Notes under the pieces: model-generated | Seen by the model: the letters and a program-made list of their open reading frames with translations, nothing else | Database searches by the model: none | What the model was told of the DNA's origin: nothing | Shown: piece by piece, positions 47,499 to 56,567 of the stretch | How positions within the stretch are numbered: position 1 is the stretch's first letter | Layout of the letters: the number at the start of each line of letters is the position of its first letter | NCBI RefSeq assembly: GCF_014117425.1 | Contig: NZ_CP059725.1 | Span: 3,050,001 to 3,114,000 of the forward strand | Reading direction: 5' to 3' | DNA: 64,000 nt | Source of the DNA: Bartonella sp. HY038 | Lineage (GTDB): Bacteria > Pseudomonadota > Alphaproteobacteria > Rhizobiales > Rhizobiaceae | Made by a program: the position numbers and the translations under genes

Positions 47499-48920
47499 CT
47501 ATGAGATACTATTTTTTTTGGGTACAAAAATACTGATTAAAACCACAATCATAATCCCAATTGCTGTAATAAAAAATGCATTCTGAATGTTTTTTGCCAG
47601 TTGCTCTGTCTCGCTAAATTGGAGATTTGAAATATAATCAACCAATGCAATCAAAATAGCAAGACCAACAGCATTCCCTATATTAAGTGAAGTAGAAGCC
47701 ATACCCGAAGCAATTCCTTGATCTTGTGGTCTGATGCCAGTTGCTGCTAAAATCCACATAGCTGTCCAAACAATACCTTGGCCTATCCCTGAAACAACCA
47801 GTCCTGGCGCAATTATCCAGTAACTTGCGCCAATGAATAAAGCAGGTAGCATTATTAATATTCCAAAAGATCCTATTAATGCACCAATCATCAACACAAT
47901 TTGATGCGAACATCGGTTGCATAAACTCGCTCCCACTTGAGTTCCTAAAAAAATTGAAATAGAAGGAACAATAAAGGCGAGACCAGTTTCAAAAGCTGTA
48001 TAGTCATTAATTTTTTGAAAAAAAATCGTTTCAAAATACGGCAAAGCACCGAACGTCCCCATATAAACAAAGGTTATAATAACACCACATACAAGACTTC
48101 TATGCCTAAGAAGATGTAGATTCATCAATGGATTATCGACTTTATTCTCAATAATAACAAAAATTATTATCAATAAAAAGGCACTGCACACGCTTATTAT
48201 TGTAATAGCAGACGTCCAACCTAATTCAGGGCCTTCAACTAGAGCGAAAACCAGTGTGGTAATACCTAATGTTGCAGAAACAGCCCCTAAAAAATCAAAT
48301 TTTTTCGCACCACCATTGTCAGCTTTTTTTGGACTAACATCATTGGGTAATAAATAAAATGAAGAAAAAATCGCGACAACAGCTAATATTACATTAACGA
48401 AAAAAACAGACGGCCAACCGAAATATTGGGTTAAAATACCACCAGCTAAAGATCCAATTGTTAAACCGCTGGCTCCTGCCCCACCCCAAATAGCTAAAGC
48501 GCGATTTCTGGCTGCACCTTCATAAAATAATCTATTTATTAAAGATAAAGTTGCAGGAAAAAGCATTGCTCCCCCGATACCTTGTAGAGCTCTTGCTATA
48601 ATAATTATGATTGGATTCCATGCTAAACCACCTAAAAGCGAAGATAACGCATAAATCCATAAAGCAATTATAAACATGCGTCGTTGCCCTAAAAGATCAG
48701 CACAACGTCCACCAAGTAACAGAAAACCACCACAAAAAACCGTATATGCACTTACAACCCATTGTAAATTCTGATCAGAAAAATTTAACGCTAATCCAAT
48801 TTGTGGAAGGGCAACAAAAACAATATTTATATCTAATGAAATAATGAGTTGTGCAAAAGCTAACAGACTTAAACTCCAACCTAATTTATAAGCGGTTTGG
48901 CCTGAGTGTTCATTTCCCAT
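47499..48920 (-). CDS. DHA2-family MFS drug-type exporter
   Basis: 473 residues, about 14 membrane segments. The start is LSLLAFAQLIISLDINIVFVALPQIG (motif D1 region), then the loop LLGGRCADLLGQRRMF, RALQGIGGAMLFPATLSLINRLF and GPLAGG-like GSLAGGILTQYFGWPSVFFVN (motif C). EmrB/QacA-type carriers expel drugs, dyes or antibiotics with protons. GGAG lies eight bases before the ATG at 48920. The palindrome 48931-48972 directly upstream must overlap its promoter or leader. With the ArsR gene it forms an inserted accessory pair between rho and polA. Confidence 0.82.
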   Translation of the reverse strand: MGNEHSGQTAYKLGWSLSLLAFAQLIISLDINIVFVALPQIGLALNFSDQNLQWVVSAYTVFCGGFLLLGGRCADLLGQRRMFIIALWIYALSSLLGGLAWNPIIIIIARALQGIGGAMLFPATLSLINRLFYEGAARNRALAIWGGAGASGLTIGSLAGGILTQYFGWPSVFFVNVILAVVAIFSSFYLLPNDVSPKKADNGGAKKFDFLGAVSATLGITTLVFALVEGPELGWTSAITIISVCSAFLLIIIFVIIENKVDNPLMNLHLLRHRSLVCGVIITFVYMGTFGALPYFETIFFQKINDYTAFETGLAFIVPSISIFLGTQVGASLCNRCSHQIVLMIGALIGSFGILIMLPALFIGASYWIIAPGLVVSGIGQGIVWTAMWILAATGIRPQDQGIASGMASTSLNIGNAVGLAILIALVDYISNLQFSETEQLAKNIQNAFFITAIGIMIVVLISIFVPKKNSIS

Positions 48921-48930
48921 GACTATCTCC

Positions 48931-48972
48931 ATTATAACTATATTACGATAATTATCGTACTATAGTTATAAT
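48931..48972. promoter_or_regulatory. 42-bp nearly perfect palindrome upstream of the MFS exporter
   Basis: Outer arms ATTATAACTATA (48931-48942) / TATAGTTATAAT (48961-48972) and inner TACGATAATTATCGTA (48944-48959). Only one base pair (48943 with 48960) breaks the symmetry. It is 10 bases upstream of the start codon, so it is probably a repressor operator with two nested half-site pairs. Confidence 0.8.
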
Positions 48973-49048
48973 GGAATAAAGGTCAATAAGATCCAAAAAT
49001 TTTAACAAGTGTTTTTTTAAATATTACGCCTCTTGGGAAAAAAACGCC

Positions 49049-52018
49049 TTAATGCGCTTCATCCCAATTTTTAGCGGTACGAGCATCAACTTGCAATGGA
49101 ACAGAAAGATTAACCGCAGGCATAGCGGCATTTTCCATTATATCTTTAACGACTTTAATCGTCTTATCGCTTTCATCAATAGGCAATTCGAAAATCAATT
49201 CGTCATGAACTTGCAATAACATTTTTGCACTTAAGTCATTATTAAACAATGCATCATCCATGCGGATCATCGCACGGCGGATAATATCAGCAGCAGCCCC
49301 TTGAATAGGCGCATTAATTGCAGCACGCTCGTTAAATGCTCTAATTTGTGCCTTAGACGATTTAATTTCTGGAAAATGGGCACGGCGGCCAAAAATATCT
49401 TCGACATAACCATGATTGCGAGCAAATTCCTTAGTATCTTCCATATAATCACGAATACCTGGAAAGCGCTCAAAATAAGTTTTAATATATTGCGAGGCTT
49501 CTTCTCGAGAGATGCCAAGCTGATTTGCCAAGCCAAAAGCGGATATGCCGTAAATAATGCCAAAATTAATTGCTTTGGCGCGTCTTCTCGTTTCTGAAGG
49601 CATACCATCAATAGGCACCCCAAACATTTCACTTGCTGTCATGGCATGGATATCCAAACCATCGGCAAAAGCTTTTTTCAATTGGGGAATATCAGCAACA
49701 TGGGCAAGAACACGCAGTTCAATCTGGCTATAATCAGCAGAAAGCAAAACATTGCCCTCCCCTGCAATAAACGCGGTTCTAATTTGCCGACCTTCTTTGG
49801 TACGGACCGGAATATTTTGCAAATTGGGTTCTGATGATGATAACCGCCCTGTTGAGGTTGCTGCCATTGCGTAATTTGTATGGACACGCCCCGTTTTTTT
49901 ATTAATGAAGTTGGGCAATGCGTCAGTATAGGTAGATTGCAATTTGCTTAATTGCCGCCATTCAACAATTTTGCTCGGTAATTCATGGCCCGATAAAGCC
50001 AATTCATCTAAAACTTGCACCGAAGTAGACCATTGACCGGTTTTTGTTTTAGCGCCGCCTGGTAAGCCCATTTTATCAAAAAGAATATCACCCAATTGTT
50101 TAGGCGAACCAATATTGAATTTTTCACCAGCAAGCTTATAAATTTCGTCTTCAATTCCTGCAGCCTTTTGAGAAAATTCGCCAGAAAGCCGCGATAGAAT
50201 TTGCCTATCAACCAATATGCCACGTTCTTCCATCTTGGCAAGAACGGTCACAAGCGGTTGTTCTAAACGCTGATAAACACGGGCAAGAGCATTTGCATCA
50301 ACTTGCGGTTTTAAAACCTGCCAAAGGCGCAATGTAATATCGCTATCTTCGGCCGCATATTGGCTTGCTTTTTCAATATCAACTTCCGCAAAGGAAATAG
50401 CAGTTTTGCCACTACCGGTAACGTCTTTGTAGCTGATTGGTTTATGCCCAAGCCAACGCTCGGACAAAGCATCCATACCGTGAGAAAAAGCACCAGAATC
50501 AACTACATAGGATAATAGCATTGTGTCATCAAAAGCGGTAATATCAATGCCATGTTGATGCATAACCAACCAGTCATATTTCATATTTTGCGCAATTTTT
50601 AAGACAGAACTATCTTCAAGCACAGGTTTTAACAAAGCCAAAGCAATATTTTGATCAAGCTGATTTTCAACCACACCACTATTTAAAAGATCTTTTTTGC
50701 CGCTAATATGGTTTAGCGGCACATAAGCAGATTTATTGGGCGCGAGCGCAATAGAAAACCCAACAAGCTCTGCCACCATTGGATCAAGAGCTGTTGTCTC
50801 GGTATCAAACGCCATAAAACCTTGTTCTATCGCCTGATCTAACCATTGTTTTAAAACAGCTTCATCGCGAATTGTCGTATAATCTTCATAGATAATTTTT
50901 GATGAAGCTGCCTCAAGACGTGTTTCTTCAGCCAACTGCGCGAAACTAAAAATGGGATCGCCATTCGCATTTATTGTTGTTTCAACTGGCGTTTTAGCTA
51001 TTGGGTCACCAAAAAGATCGCCCTGCCCTGCACTTTTACCGTCTGTTTCATCAACATCCAAATCAGGCCCATGCGCTTTACTGCCCCATTCAATATCAAG
51101 CGTTGCAGGACTTATGGCGCTTGCATCACAATTGGTGGCTTCGGCAACACGGCGGGTTAGCGTGTTAATCTCCAAGGCTTTTAAAAACGCAATGAGTCTA
51201 GGACCATTTTCTGCCTCTAAAAACAAACCATCAAGGTCAATATCAAGCGGAACAGTATCGCATAATTTTACCAATTCGCGCGATAAACGCGCTTGATTAG
51301 CAAATTCAATGATATTTTCACGCCGTTTTTTTTGCGGAATTTCATCAGCTTTTGCCAATAAATTATCAAGATCACCAAATTGTTCGATCAGTTGCGCCGC
51401 AGTCTTGGGCCCAATACCGGGAATACCGGGAACATTGTCGGTTGAATCGCCCATCATGGCCTGCAAATCAACCATTTTTTCAGGGCCAACACCCCATTTT
51501 TCAATAACCGCAGCCACGTCAATATGGCGATCTTTCATGCCATCATAAAGACCGACATGGTCATTAACCAGCTGCATCAAATCCTTATCTGAAGATACGA
51601 TTGTAACTCGCGCACCTACGTCGCTAGCTTGTTTTGCATAAGTTGCGATAATATCATCAGCTTCAAAGCCTTCTTTTTCAATGCAAGGCAAATTAAATGC
51701 CTGGGTTGCTTGCCTAATTAACCCAAATTGTGGAATTAGCTCTTCAGGTGGCGCTGAACGATTAGCCTTATATTCTGGATAAATTTCCTTGCGAAAAGTT
51801 GCCGATGAATAATCAAAAATAACCGCAAAATGTGTTGGTGCATCACCAACCGATGTTTCACGTGAGTCACGCACTAATTTCCATAGCATATTGCAAAAAC
51901 CAGCAACTGCACCAACCGGCAAACCATCACTTTTACGCGTCAGAGGCGGCAGCGCATGAAATGCGCGAAATATATATCCCGACCCATCAACGAGAAAAAG
52001 ATGGCTATTTTTATCCAT
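49049..52018 (-). CDS. polA: DNA polymerase I
   Basis: 989 residues with all three domains. 5'-3' exonuclease (about 1-310: LVDGSGYIFRAFHALPP, GFEADDIIATYA, DSTDNVPGIPGIGPKTA). 3'-5' exonuclease (about 385-580) with intact D405 and E407 (FDTETTALDP), so proofreading is likely kept. Polymerase domain with LLSADYSQIELRVLAH, RRRAKAINFGIIYGISAFGLA and LLQVHDELIFE. It repairs DNA and removes Okazaki primers. A small RNA gene is transcribed away from it on the other strand. Confidence 0.97.
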   Translation of the reverse strand: MDKNSHLFLVDGSGYIFRAFHALPPLTRKSDGLPVGAVAGFCNMLWKLVRDSRETSVGDAPTHFAVIFDYSSATFRKEIYPEYKANRSAPPEELIPQFGLIRQATQAFNLPCIEKEGFEADDIIATYAKQASDVGARVTIVSSDKDLMQLVNDHVGLYDGMKDRHIDVAAVIEKWGVGPEKMVDLQAMMGDSTDNVPGIPGIGPKTAAQLIEQFGDLDNLLAKADEIPQKKRRENIIEFANQARLSRELVKLCDTVPLDIDLDGLFLEAENGPRLIAFLKALEINTLTRRVAEATNCDASAISPATLDIEWGSKAHGPDLDVDETDGKSAGQGDLFGDPIAKTPVETTINANGDPIFSFAQLAEETRLEAASSKIIYEDYTTIRDEAVLKQWLDQAIEQGFMAFDTETTALDPMVAELVGFSIALAPNKSAYVPLNHISGKKDLLNSGVVENQLDQNIALALLKPVLEDSSVLKIAQNMKYDWLVMHQHGIDITAFDDTMLLSYVVDSGAFSHGMDALSERWLGHKPISYKDVTGSGKTAISFAEVDIEKASQYAAEDSDITLRLWQVLKPQVDANALARVYQRLEQPLVTVLAKMEERGILVDRQILSRLSGEFSQKAAGIEDEIYKLAGEKFNIGSPKQLGDILFDKMGLPGGAKTKTGQWSTSVQVLDELALSGHELPSKIVEWRQLSKLQSTYTDALPNFINKKTGRVHTNYAMAATSTGRLSSSEPNLQNIPVRTKEGRQIRTAFIAGEGNVLLSADYSQIELRVLAHVADIPQLKKAFADGLDIHAMTASEMFGVPIDGMPSETRRRAKAINFGIIYGISAFGLANQLGISREEASQYIKTYFERFPGIRDYMEDTKEFARNHGYVEDIFGRRAHFPEIKSSKAQIRAFNERAAINAPIQGAAADIIRRAMIRMDDALFNNDLSAKMLLQVHDELIFELPIDESDKTIKVVKDIMENAAMPAVNLSVPLQVDARTAKNWDEAH

Positions 52019-52329
52019 TATGATATCCGAAAATAGTAATTACAACGCGCATTTTTAAAGCTTTAACCTCTTTCATAGCTTAAAAACTGCCATAAAAAAA
52101 CCGATTCGCTTAAGCTAATTCAAAAATATTTTTTAACCCATTGATAATAAATATTTTTTTATTTTTTTAACAAAATTCTTAAAACTGTTCTACTCAACAA
52201 TCCCAGCGAACTTACTCACTAAAATGTTACGAATTATTAATTTTAATGCCTTTGAAATGCCACTTTTGAATTATTAAATAAAACCTATCAACCAATTAAG
52301 TTGGTATCTGGATTTTTAAGATTATTTCT

Positions 52330-52434
52330 TTATTTCCAGATATAGTAGAAACCGATCCCCTCTCCGGAAATCTACTATTAAAGTGCACAGATAGACCGTT
52401 GTGGTTCCCCTCACCACGACGGTCTTATTTTTTT
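52330..52434 (+). ncRNA. Small RNA divergent from polA, alpha-r7-like
   Basis: Two hairpins. First: ATAGTAGA (52342-52349) / TCTACTAT (52371-52378) with inner CCG/CGG and loop ATCCCCTCTC. Second: AGACCGTTGTGGT (52393-52405) / ACCACGACGGTCT (52413-52425), one wobble, loop TCCCCTC, followed by a long T-run, so a rho-independent terminator. Both loops show CCCCUC, which can pair with Shine-Dalgarno sequences. From memory, the Rhizobiales sRNA family alpha-r7 lies next to polA, so this is the likely family. The 5' end is estimated. Confidence 0.72.
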
Positions 52435-52481
52435 TTAAAACTATACTTTTATAATATTAATATATAAATTTCAAAACGAAA

Positions 52482-53027
52482 TTATAAAGTATAACGTAGT
52501 ACAACTACTGAAATAACGATAATAATCATTAAAATTGTTGGAACTTCATTTAAAATTCGCCATGTTTTTTCAGACCAAACATTTTTGTCTTGGCCAAAAA
52601 GACGAACACCACGCGATAAAACGCCATGAAATGCGGAAAGCAAAATAACCGCCGTAAATTTCAAATGGAACCAACCATCATGAAATGCGCCAATCGTTAA
52701 GGCAAGCCAAAGCCCTGTAATCCAAGTAACAATCATCGCTGGATTGATGATGTAGCGCAAAAGGCGCTTTTCCATGCCTTTAAAAACTTCAGATGTTTCA
52801 GAACCAATTTTTACGCGGCAATGATTGACAAATAAACGCGGCAAATAAAGCATTCCCGCCATCCAACTAATAACAGCGATAATGTGGACAGCCTTAAACC
52901 AGAGCTGAGCCATTGGGCTTTCAATTTTTAGCAAAAGAAATAAACCTATAATAACAATCAGTAATGAAACAATTGCCCTTATCCAAATAGTTGTTTTGCT
53001 CATTGAGCCTGATTTTTCATTTTGCAT
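52482..53027 (-). CDS. hemJ: Protoporphyrinogen IX oxidase HemJ
   Basis: 181 residues with about four to five membrane helices. HemJ/UPF0093 motifs: WFKAVHIIAVISWMAGMLYLPRLFVNH with the conserved His, MEKRLLRYIINPAMIVTWITGLWL, WFHLKFTAVILLSAFHGVLS and WRILNEVPTILMI with the conserved Asn-Glu. It oxidises protoporphyrinogen IX in haem synthesis. Another Met at 53003 is possible. It is next to hemE on the same strand, the standard order near the origin of Rhizobiales. Confidence 0.92.
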   Translation of the reverse strand: MQNEKSGSMSKTTIWIRAIVSLLIVIIGLFLLLKIESPMAQLWFKAVHIIAVISWMAGMLYLPRLFVNHCRVKIGSETSEVFKGMEKRLLRYIINPAMIVTWITGLWLALTIGAFHDGWFHLKFTAVILLSAFHGVLSRGVRLFGQDKNVWSEKTWRILNEVPTILMIIIVISVVVLRYTL

Positions 53028-53178
53028 TTTTTTGCCTAATTTTGAAATACACATAGTTTTACTGGCTTATAAATTCTAAAAAATTGCTGAAAAAGCAAAG
53101 GAATCTAGAATAATTCTTGAGATTATAGCGAAGAAATTAGAAAATATGCAAAAATAATTCGTGACAATTCGACACAAC

Positions 53179-53213
53179 AAAAAAAGCCAAGGAAAAATCC
53201 TCAGCTTTTTTAA
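53179..53213 (-). terminator. Terminator of hemE
   Basis: Stem AAAAAGC-AGGA / TCCT-GCTTTTT with a small bulge, T-run leftward, 40 bases after the hemE stop. Confidence 0.72.
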
Positions 53214-53252
53214 AATAATATTTTAAATCAATATCTTAATATACTTACAAAT

Positions 53253-54278
53253 TTATGATTTAAAATTGCGAACGCGAGAAATCATCTGTTCAACATGGGT
53301 AATTGGCGTATTAGGTGTAATGCCATGACCAAGATTGAAAACCAATGGACCGTTACCAAGGGTTTTTAAAATTGCATCAACACCATCATCAAGGGCTTTG
53401 CCACCACAAACAAGGCGAAGTGGATCAAGATTACCTTGCACAGCGGTTGTTTTTTGCAGTTTTTTTGCAAAAGATAAAGGTACACTCCAATCAAGCCCCA
53501 AGGCAGAAACCCCAGTTTTTTCAGCAAAATTTTCATAAAGTGCGCCGGCGCCACGCGGAAAACCAATAATTGGCACTTCTGGATAAACGGCTCTAATTTT
53601 TTCAACCATCAATAAAATTGGTTTTACGCACCATGCTTCAAAAGATTGCTCGTCTAAAATTCCCGCCCAAGAGTCAAAAATTTGCACCACATCCGCACCA
53701 GCAGCAATTTGATTAATCAAATATTGAGCAGAAACATCGGCAAGAATTGTCAATAGTTCTTGCATTTCTTGCGGGTTTTGATAGCCAAATTGCCGTGCAG
53801 GCGCCTGATCTGGCGTACCATGACCGGCAATCATATAGGTTGCAACGGTAAAAGGTGCTCCACAAAAACCAATAAGTGCAGTTTGATCGTTAAGTTTTTG
53901 TTTAACAAGCTTAATCGTTTCAAAAGAAGGCGCTAAGCGTGCCTGCGCTTCATCTTTTTCAAGAGCCTTTATGCCATTAAGATCAATTGGTTCAAGAATA
54001 GGACCACGTCCTTCTTCAAATCTTAAATTTCTACCAAGGGCATGGGGAACAACTAGAATATCTGAAAAAAGAATAGCTGCATCAAATTGAAAGCGTTCAA
54101 TTGGTTGTAATGTTACTTCTGCAGCAAGTTCTGGTTGGTAGCACAAATCTAGAAATGAACCCGCTTTTTTTCGTAATTCCCTATATTCAGGAAGATAACG
54201 TCCTGCCTGACGCATCATCCATAAAGGCGGTACGCTAAATGTTTCACCTTTGAGCACGCTTACCATTTTTTTTGTCAT
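53253..54278 (-). CDS. hemE: Uroporphyrinogen decarboxylase
   Basis: 341 residues. It has the N-terminal signature [20 protein letters not shown] with the catalytic Arg pair, [20 protein letters not shown] with the key Asp, [16 protein letters not shown] and FNLGHGI near the end. It takes the four acetate carboxyls off uroporphyrinogen III to make coproporphyrinogen III. It is transcribed away from the probable oriC, as in Caulobacter and rhizobia, where hemE borders the origin. Confidence 0.97.
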   Translation of the reverse strand: MTKKMVSVLKGETFSVPPLWMMRQAGRYLPEYRELRKKAGSFLDLCYQPELAAEVTLQPIERFQFDAAILFSDILVVPHALGRNLRFEEGRGPILEPIDLNGIKALEKDEAQARLAPSFETIKLVKQKLNDQTALIGFCGAPFTVATYMIAGHGTPDQAPARQFGYQNPQEMQELLTILADVSAQYLINQIAAGADVVQIFDSWAGILDEQSFEAWCVKPILLMVEKIRAVYPEVPIIGFPRGAGALYENFAEKTGVSALGLDWSVPLSFAKKLQKTTAVQGNLDPLRLVCGGKALDDGVDAILKTLGNGPLVFNLGHGITPNTPITHVEQMISRVRNFKS

Positions 54279-54688
54279 CAGGTTTTTTCCGTTTTTTTAT
54301 TTTCTTAAATAAAGAATCTTTCTTAAAAGAGGATTCTTATTATTATAGTCTGTGAGTAGTGTGGATTATCAAAAACAAGTCATTTTTCCACAGTTCGAAC
54401 TTTCAATAGGGCTATATGTACAAATTAATCCATGCCTGTGTATATAGCTAAAAAAAAATGAAAAAAAGCTTATGAATCCAAAATATTGAGTATAGGCGCG
54501 TTTATGTGGAAATCTTGTGTCATTTTTTTGAAAAATGCACTATAATCCACGTAAAATTAGCTAGGTGGAAAAGCTTTCAAACAGGTGATGCTATTGTGGA
54601 TGAAACTGTTGGTTATCCCCAACACGATAAGGAGTCCTCTACGGTCATCCTCGACTCTAACATTTATCAACAGCAGGGGCATTTTTCT
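54279..54688. other. oriC: Probable chromosomal replication origin (oriC)
   Basis: 410-bp gap between divergent hemE and ppsR, the position of oriC in Caulobacter and Sinorhizobium. Sequences one base off the DnaA box TTATCCACA: TAATCCACA (54360-54368, minus), TTTTCCACA (54384-54392), TCATCCACA (54595-54603, minus), TTATCCCCA (54613-54621); weaker ones at 54505 and 54543. The hemE side (54285-54350) is very A+T-rich with an inverted repeat (AAGAATC...GATTCTT), fitting an unwinding element. No perfect DnaA box was seen. Confidence 0.75.
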
Positions 54689-55504
54689 GTGGCTAAATCA
54701 ATTTCTTACTTTCACCTTCATATGATTTCAGACGCAACAGGGGAAACTTTATTGTCTGCTGGCCGCGCAGTTTCGGCCCAATATCCCAGCCACAGGGCGA
54801 TAGAGCATATTTATCCGCTTATTCGTAGCGAGTCGCAGCTGCGTGGCGTGATGAGTGAAATTAATGCAGAACCTGGAATTGTGCTTTATACGGTTGTTGA
54901 TGAAATGATTGCCGATGAGATTAATAAGGCCTGCCAAAAAATGGGTGTTCCTTGTGCATCCGTTTTAGATCCGGTCATTTCAACCTTTCAATCCTATTTG
55001 GGGCAGGTAAAAATGCGCCGTGCTAGCGCGCAACATGTGTTGAATGCCGATTATTTTCACCGAATTGATGCATTAAATTTCACAATGGAGCATGATGATG
55101 GTCAAATGCTTGAAAATATTGATGAAGCAGACATTATTCTTGTTGGAATTTCGCGCACGTCAAAAACACCAACTAGCATTTATCTTGCCAATCGCGGTAT
55201 TAAAACTGCTAATATTCCCTTGGTTCCGCAATTTGAAGTGCCGATACAATTATTAAAAGCCAAAAATCCGTTAATTGTAGGTTTAGTGGCATCAGTTGAT
55301 CGGGTGGCAACAGTGCGCAGCGCAAGAGATCTTGATGGCGGTATCAATACGCAAGCCTATATTGATCGAATTGAAATTGCTGAAGAATTAAATTATGCGC
55401 GGCGTATTTGTAATCGGCAAAATTGGCCGCTTATTGATGTCACCCGCCGTTCAATTGAAGAAACAGCTGCTGCAATTATGGCTTTAAGACCGCGCTATAA
55501 ATAA
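54689..55504 (+). CDS. ppsR: Pyruvate,phosphate dikinase regulatory protein (DUF299)
   Basis: 271 residues from the GTG at 54689 (AGGGG upstream), starting [20 protein letters not shown], which is the family's usual N-terminus. The P-loop-like V-G153[10 protein letters not shown]164 and the C-terminal [26 protein letters not shown] are present. It is a bifunctional kinase/phosphorylase that uses ADP to inactivate and phosphate to reactivate PPDK or PEP synthase. An ATG at 54506 is in frame but would add a 61-residue stretch running through the DnaA-box region. In related genomes maf, aroE, coaE and dnaQ follow; they are absent here. Confidence 0.9.
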   Translation: MAKSISYFHLHMISDATGETLLSAGRAVSAQYPSHRAIEHIYPLIRSESQLRGVMSEINAEPGIVLYTVVDEMIADEINKACQKMGVPCASVLDPVISTFQSYLGQVKMRRASAQHVLNADYFHRIDALNFTMEHDDGQMLENIDEADIILVGISRTSKTPTSIYLANRGIKTANIPLVPQFEVPIQLLKAKNPLIVGLVASVDRVATVRSARDLDGGINTQAYIDRIEIAEELNYARRICNRQNWPLIDVTRRSIEETAAAIMALRPRYK

Positions 55505-55771
55505 CTATTTGACATTTAGGTATTGTCGCAAACTTTTTTGCGCAAGGACATATCTATTTATTGTTGACGTAATATCGTTTTAATTCTTTATTTTGTCGCA
55601 TTATTAAAAGAGTAGTATTGCCCAAAGCTAAAATATTATTTTAAACTTTCGTATTCTCGAAAAGTTTATGACAAGCTCTTTAAAAAAATATACCTGCTTT
55701 AGTATGAGGAATATTATTTGATTATAATCCGAAATTATCTTGGAATGCTAAGTTAATTTAAGGGAAATTAT

Positions 55772-56164
55772 ATGACTGGGAATAGAAAATTTACATACAT
55801 ATTAAATACAGTTTTGATATATTTACTGTCTTTTATAGCGCAAATCATTGTTACATATATATTATTTTCTTTAATCAATAGATATTTAATAAAGCTTGGT
55901 GAATTTAATATTTTTTATATTTTTATAATAATATTTATACCTATATTTTTTATAATAATTATTAATATTAAAATAATTTCAATTATTTCTTTTTTATTTT
56001 ATTTTAGTGTATTTATATATTTTTTATTTTTTAAAAAAAGTATTTACGCTTCAGAAATGGGTTATGAATTATATTTTACTATCATAGATATTTCAAATGG
56101 GTTTGTTTCTGGAATTATTGCATTATATTTTTTTTGTTATTTGTTTTTAAATAAACGCGAATGA
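55772..56164 (+). CDS. A+T-rich hypothetical membrane protein
   Basis: 130 residues with four hydrophobic stretches and very many Ile, Phe and Tyr residues (IFIIIFIPIFFIIIINIKII). AAGGGA lies just before the ATG. It has no recognised motif. The coding sequence is strikingly A+T-rich next to ppsR, which suggests recent arrival or fast drift. It might be an orphan of a phage or defence locus, but nothing adjacent supports that. Confidence 0.5.
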   Translation: MTGNRKFTYILNTVLIYLLSFIAQIIVTYILFSLINRYLIKLGEFNIFYIFIIIFIPIFFIIIINIKIISIISFLFYFSVFIYFLFFKKSIYASEMGYELYFTIIDISNGFVSGIIALYFFCYLFLNKRE

Positions 56165-56252
56165 TTTTTAAAACCCGTGTCGCAAATATCATTGGTAATC
56201 TATGTTGATATAAAAATTGAGACTATGCATGCGAGTTTTAAGGAGCATAAAA

Positions 56253-56351
56253 GTGAGCATCGTTAAATTGGCTCATAAGGCTTTGAATAAATTCAGCAAT
56301 GATCACCAATGTGTTTTAAATATTATATTGCGATATTTAACAGACATCTAA
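56253..56351 (+). CDS. Possible 32-residue peptide
   Basis: GTG start with AAGGAG seven bases upstream, reading MSIVKLAHKALNKFSNDHQC and 12 more residues to TAA. The ribosome site is the best in this gap, but the frame is short and no homologue is known to me. It could equally be chance. Confidence 0.25.
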   Translation: MSIVKLAHKALNKFSNDHQCVLNIILRYLTDI

Positions 56352-56497
56352 GTTTTAATACGCCAGTGCAAAATTTAACAGATTGTATTGCCTTGATCCT
56401 TTGACGCATAGCTTTATGCCAGCACCAGGCAGAACTTTCCGCTTAGGGGTAAATGCCAAGTTTTAAATGCTTTTGCATAAAAGTGCTCAATACATTT

Positions 56498-56537
56498 AAA
56501 AAAGCCCTAGTCATCAATTGTGACTAGGATTTTTTTT
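56498..56537. terminator. Bidirectional rho-independent terminator
   Basis: 8-bp core stem CCTAGTCA (56506-56513) / TGACTAGG (56521-56528) with A-run before and T-run after; located 31 bases past the CobW gene stop. Confidence 0.85.
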
Positions 56538-56567
56538 ATCAATGATAAAAAAGTATCAGTTAAGTTT

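Larger units (their letters stand above)
56165..56567. other. Intergenic region before the CobW gene end
   Basis: About 400 bases with a possible 32-codon reading frame (56253-56351) and a terminator (56498-56537). Nothing else recognisable. Confidence 0.5.

Noticed and set aside
48931..48972. Large palindrome as a transposon end or attachment site
   Set aside because: No direct repeats, transposase or integrase are nearby; its place before a start codon fits an operator better.
51854..51869. parS-like sequence in polA
   Set aside because: TGTTTCACGTGAGTCA has two adjacent mismatches in one half-site, so I do not list it as a site; it is mentioned only for the SRET coding pattern.
55526..55543. 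Terminator after ppsR
   Set aside because: Only a 6-bp stem (CGCAAA/TTTGCG) and no T-run after it.
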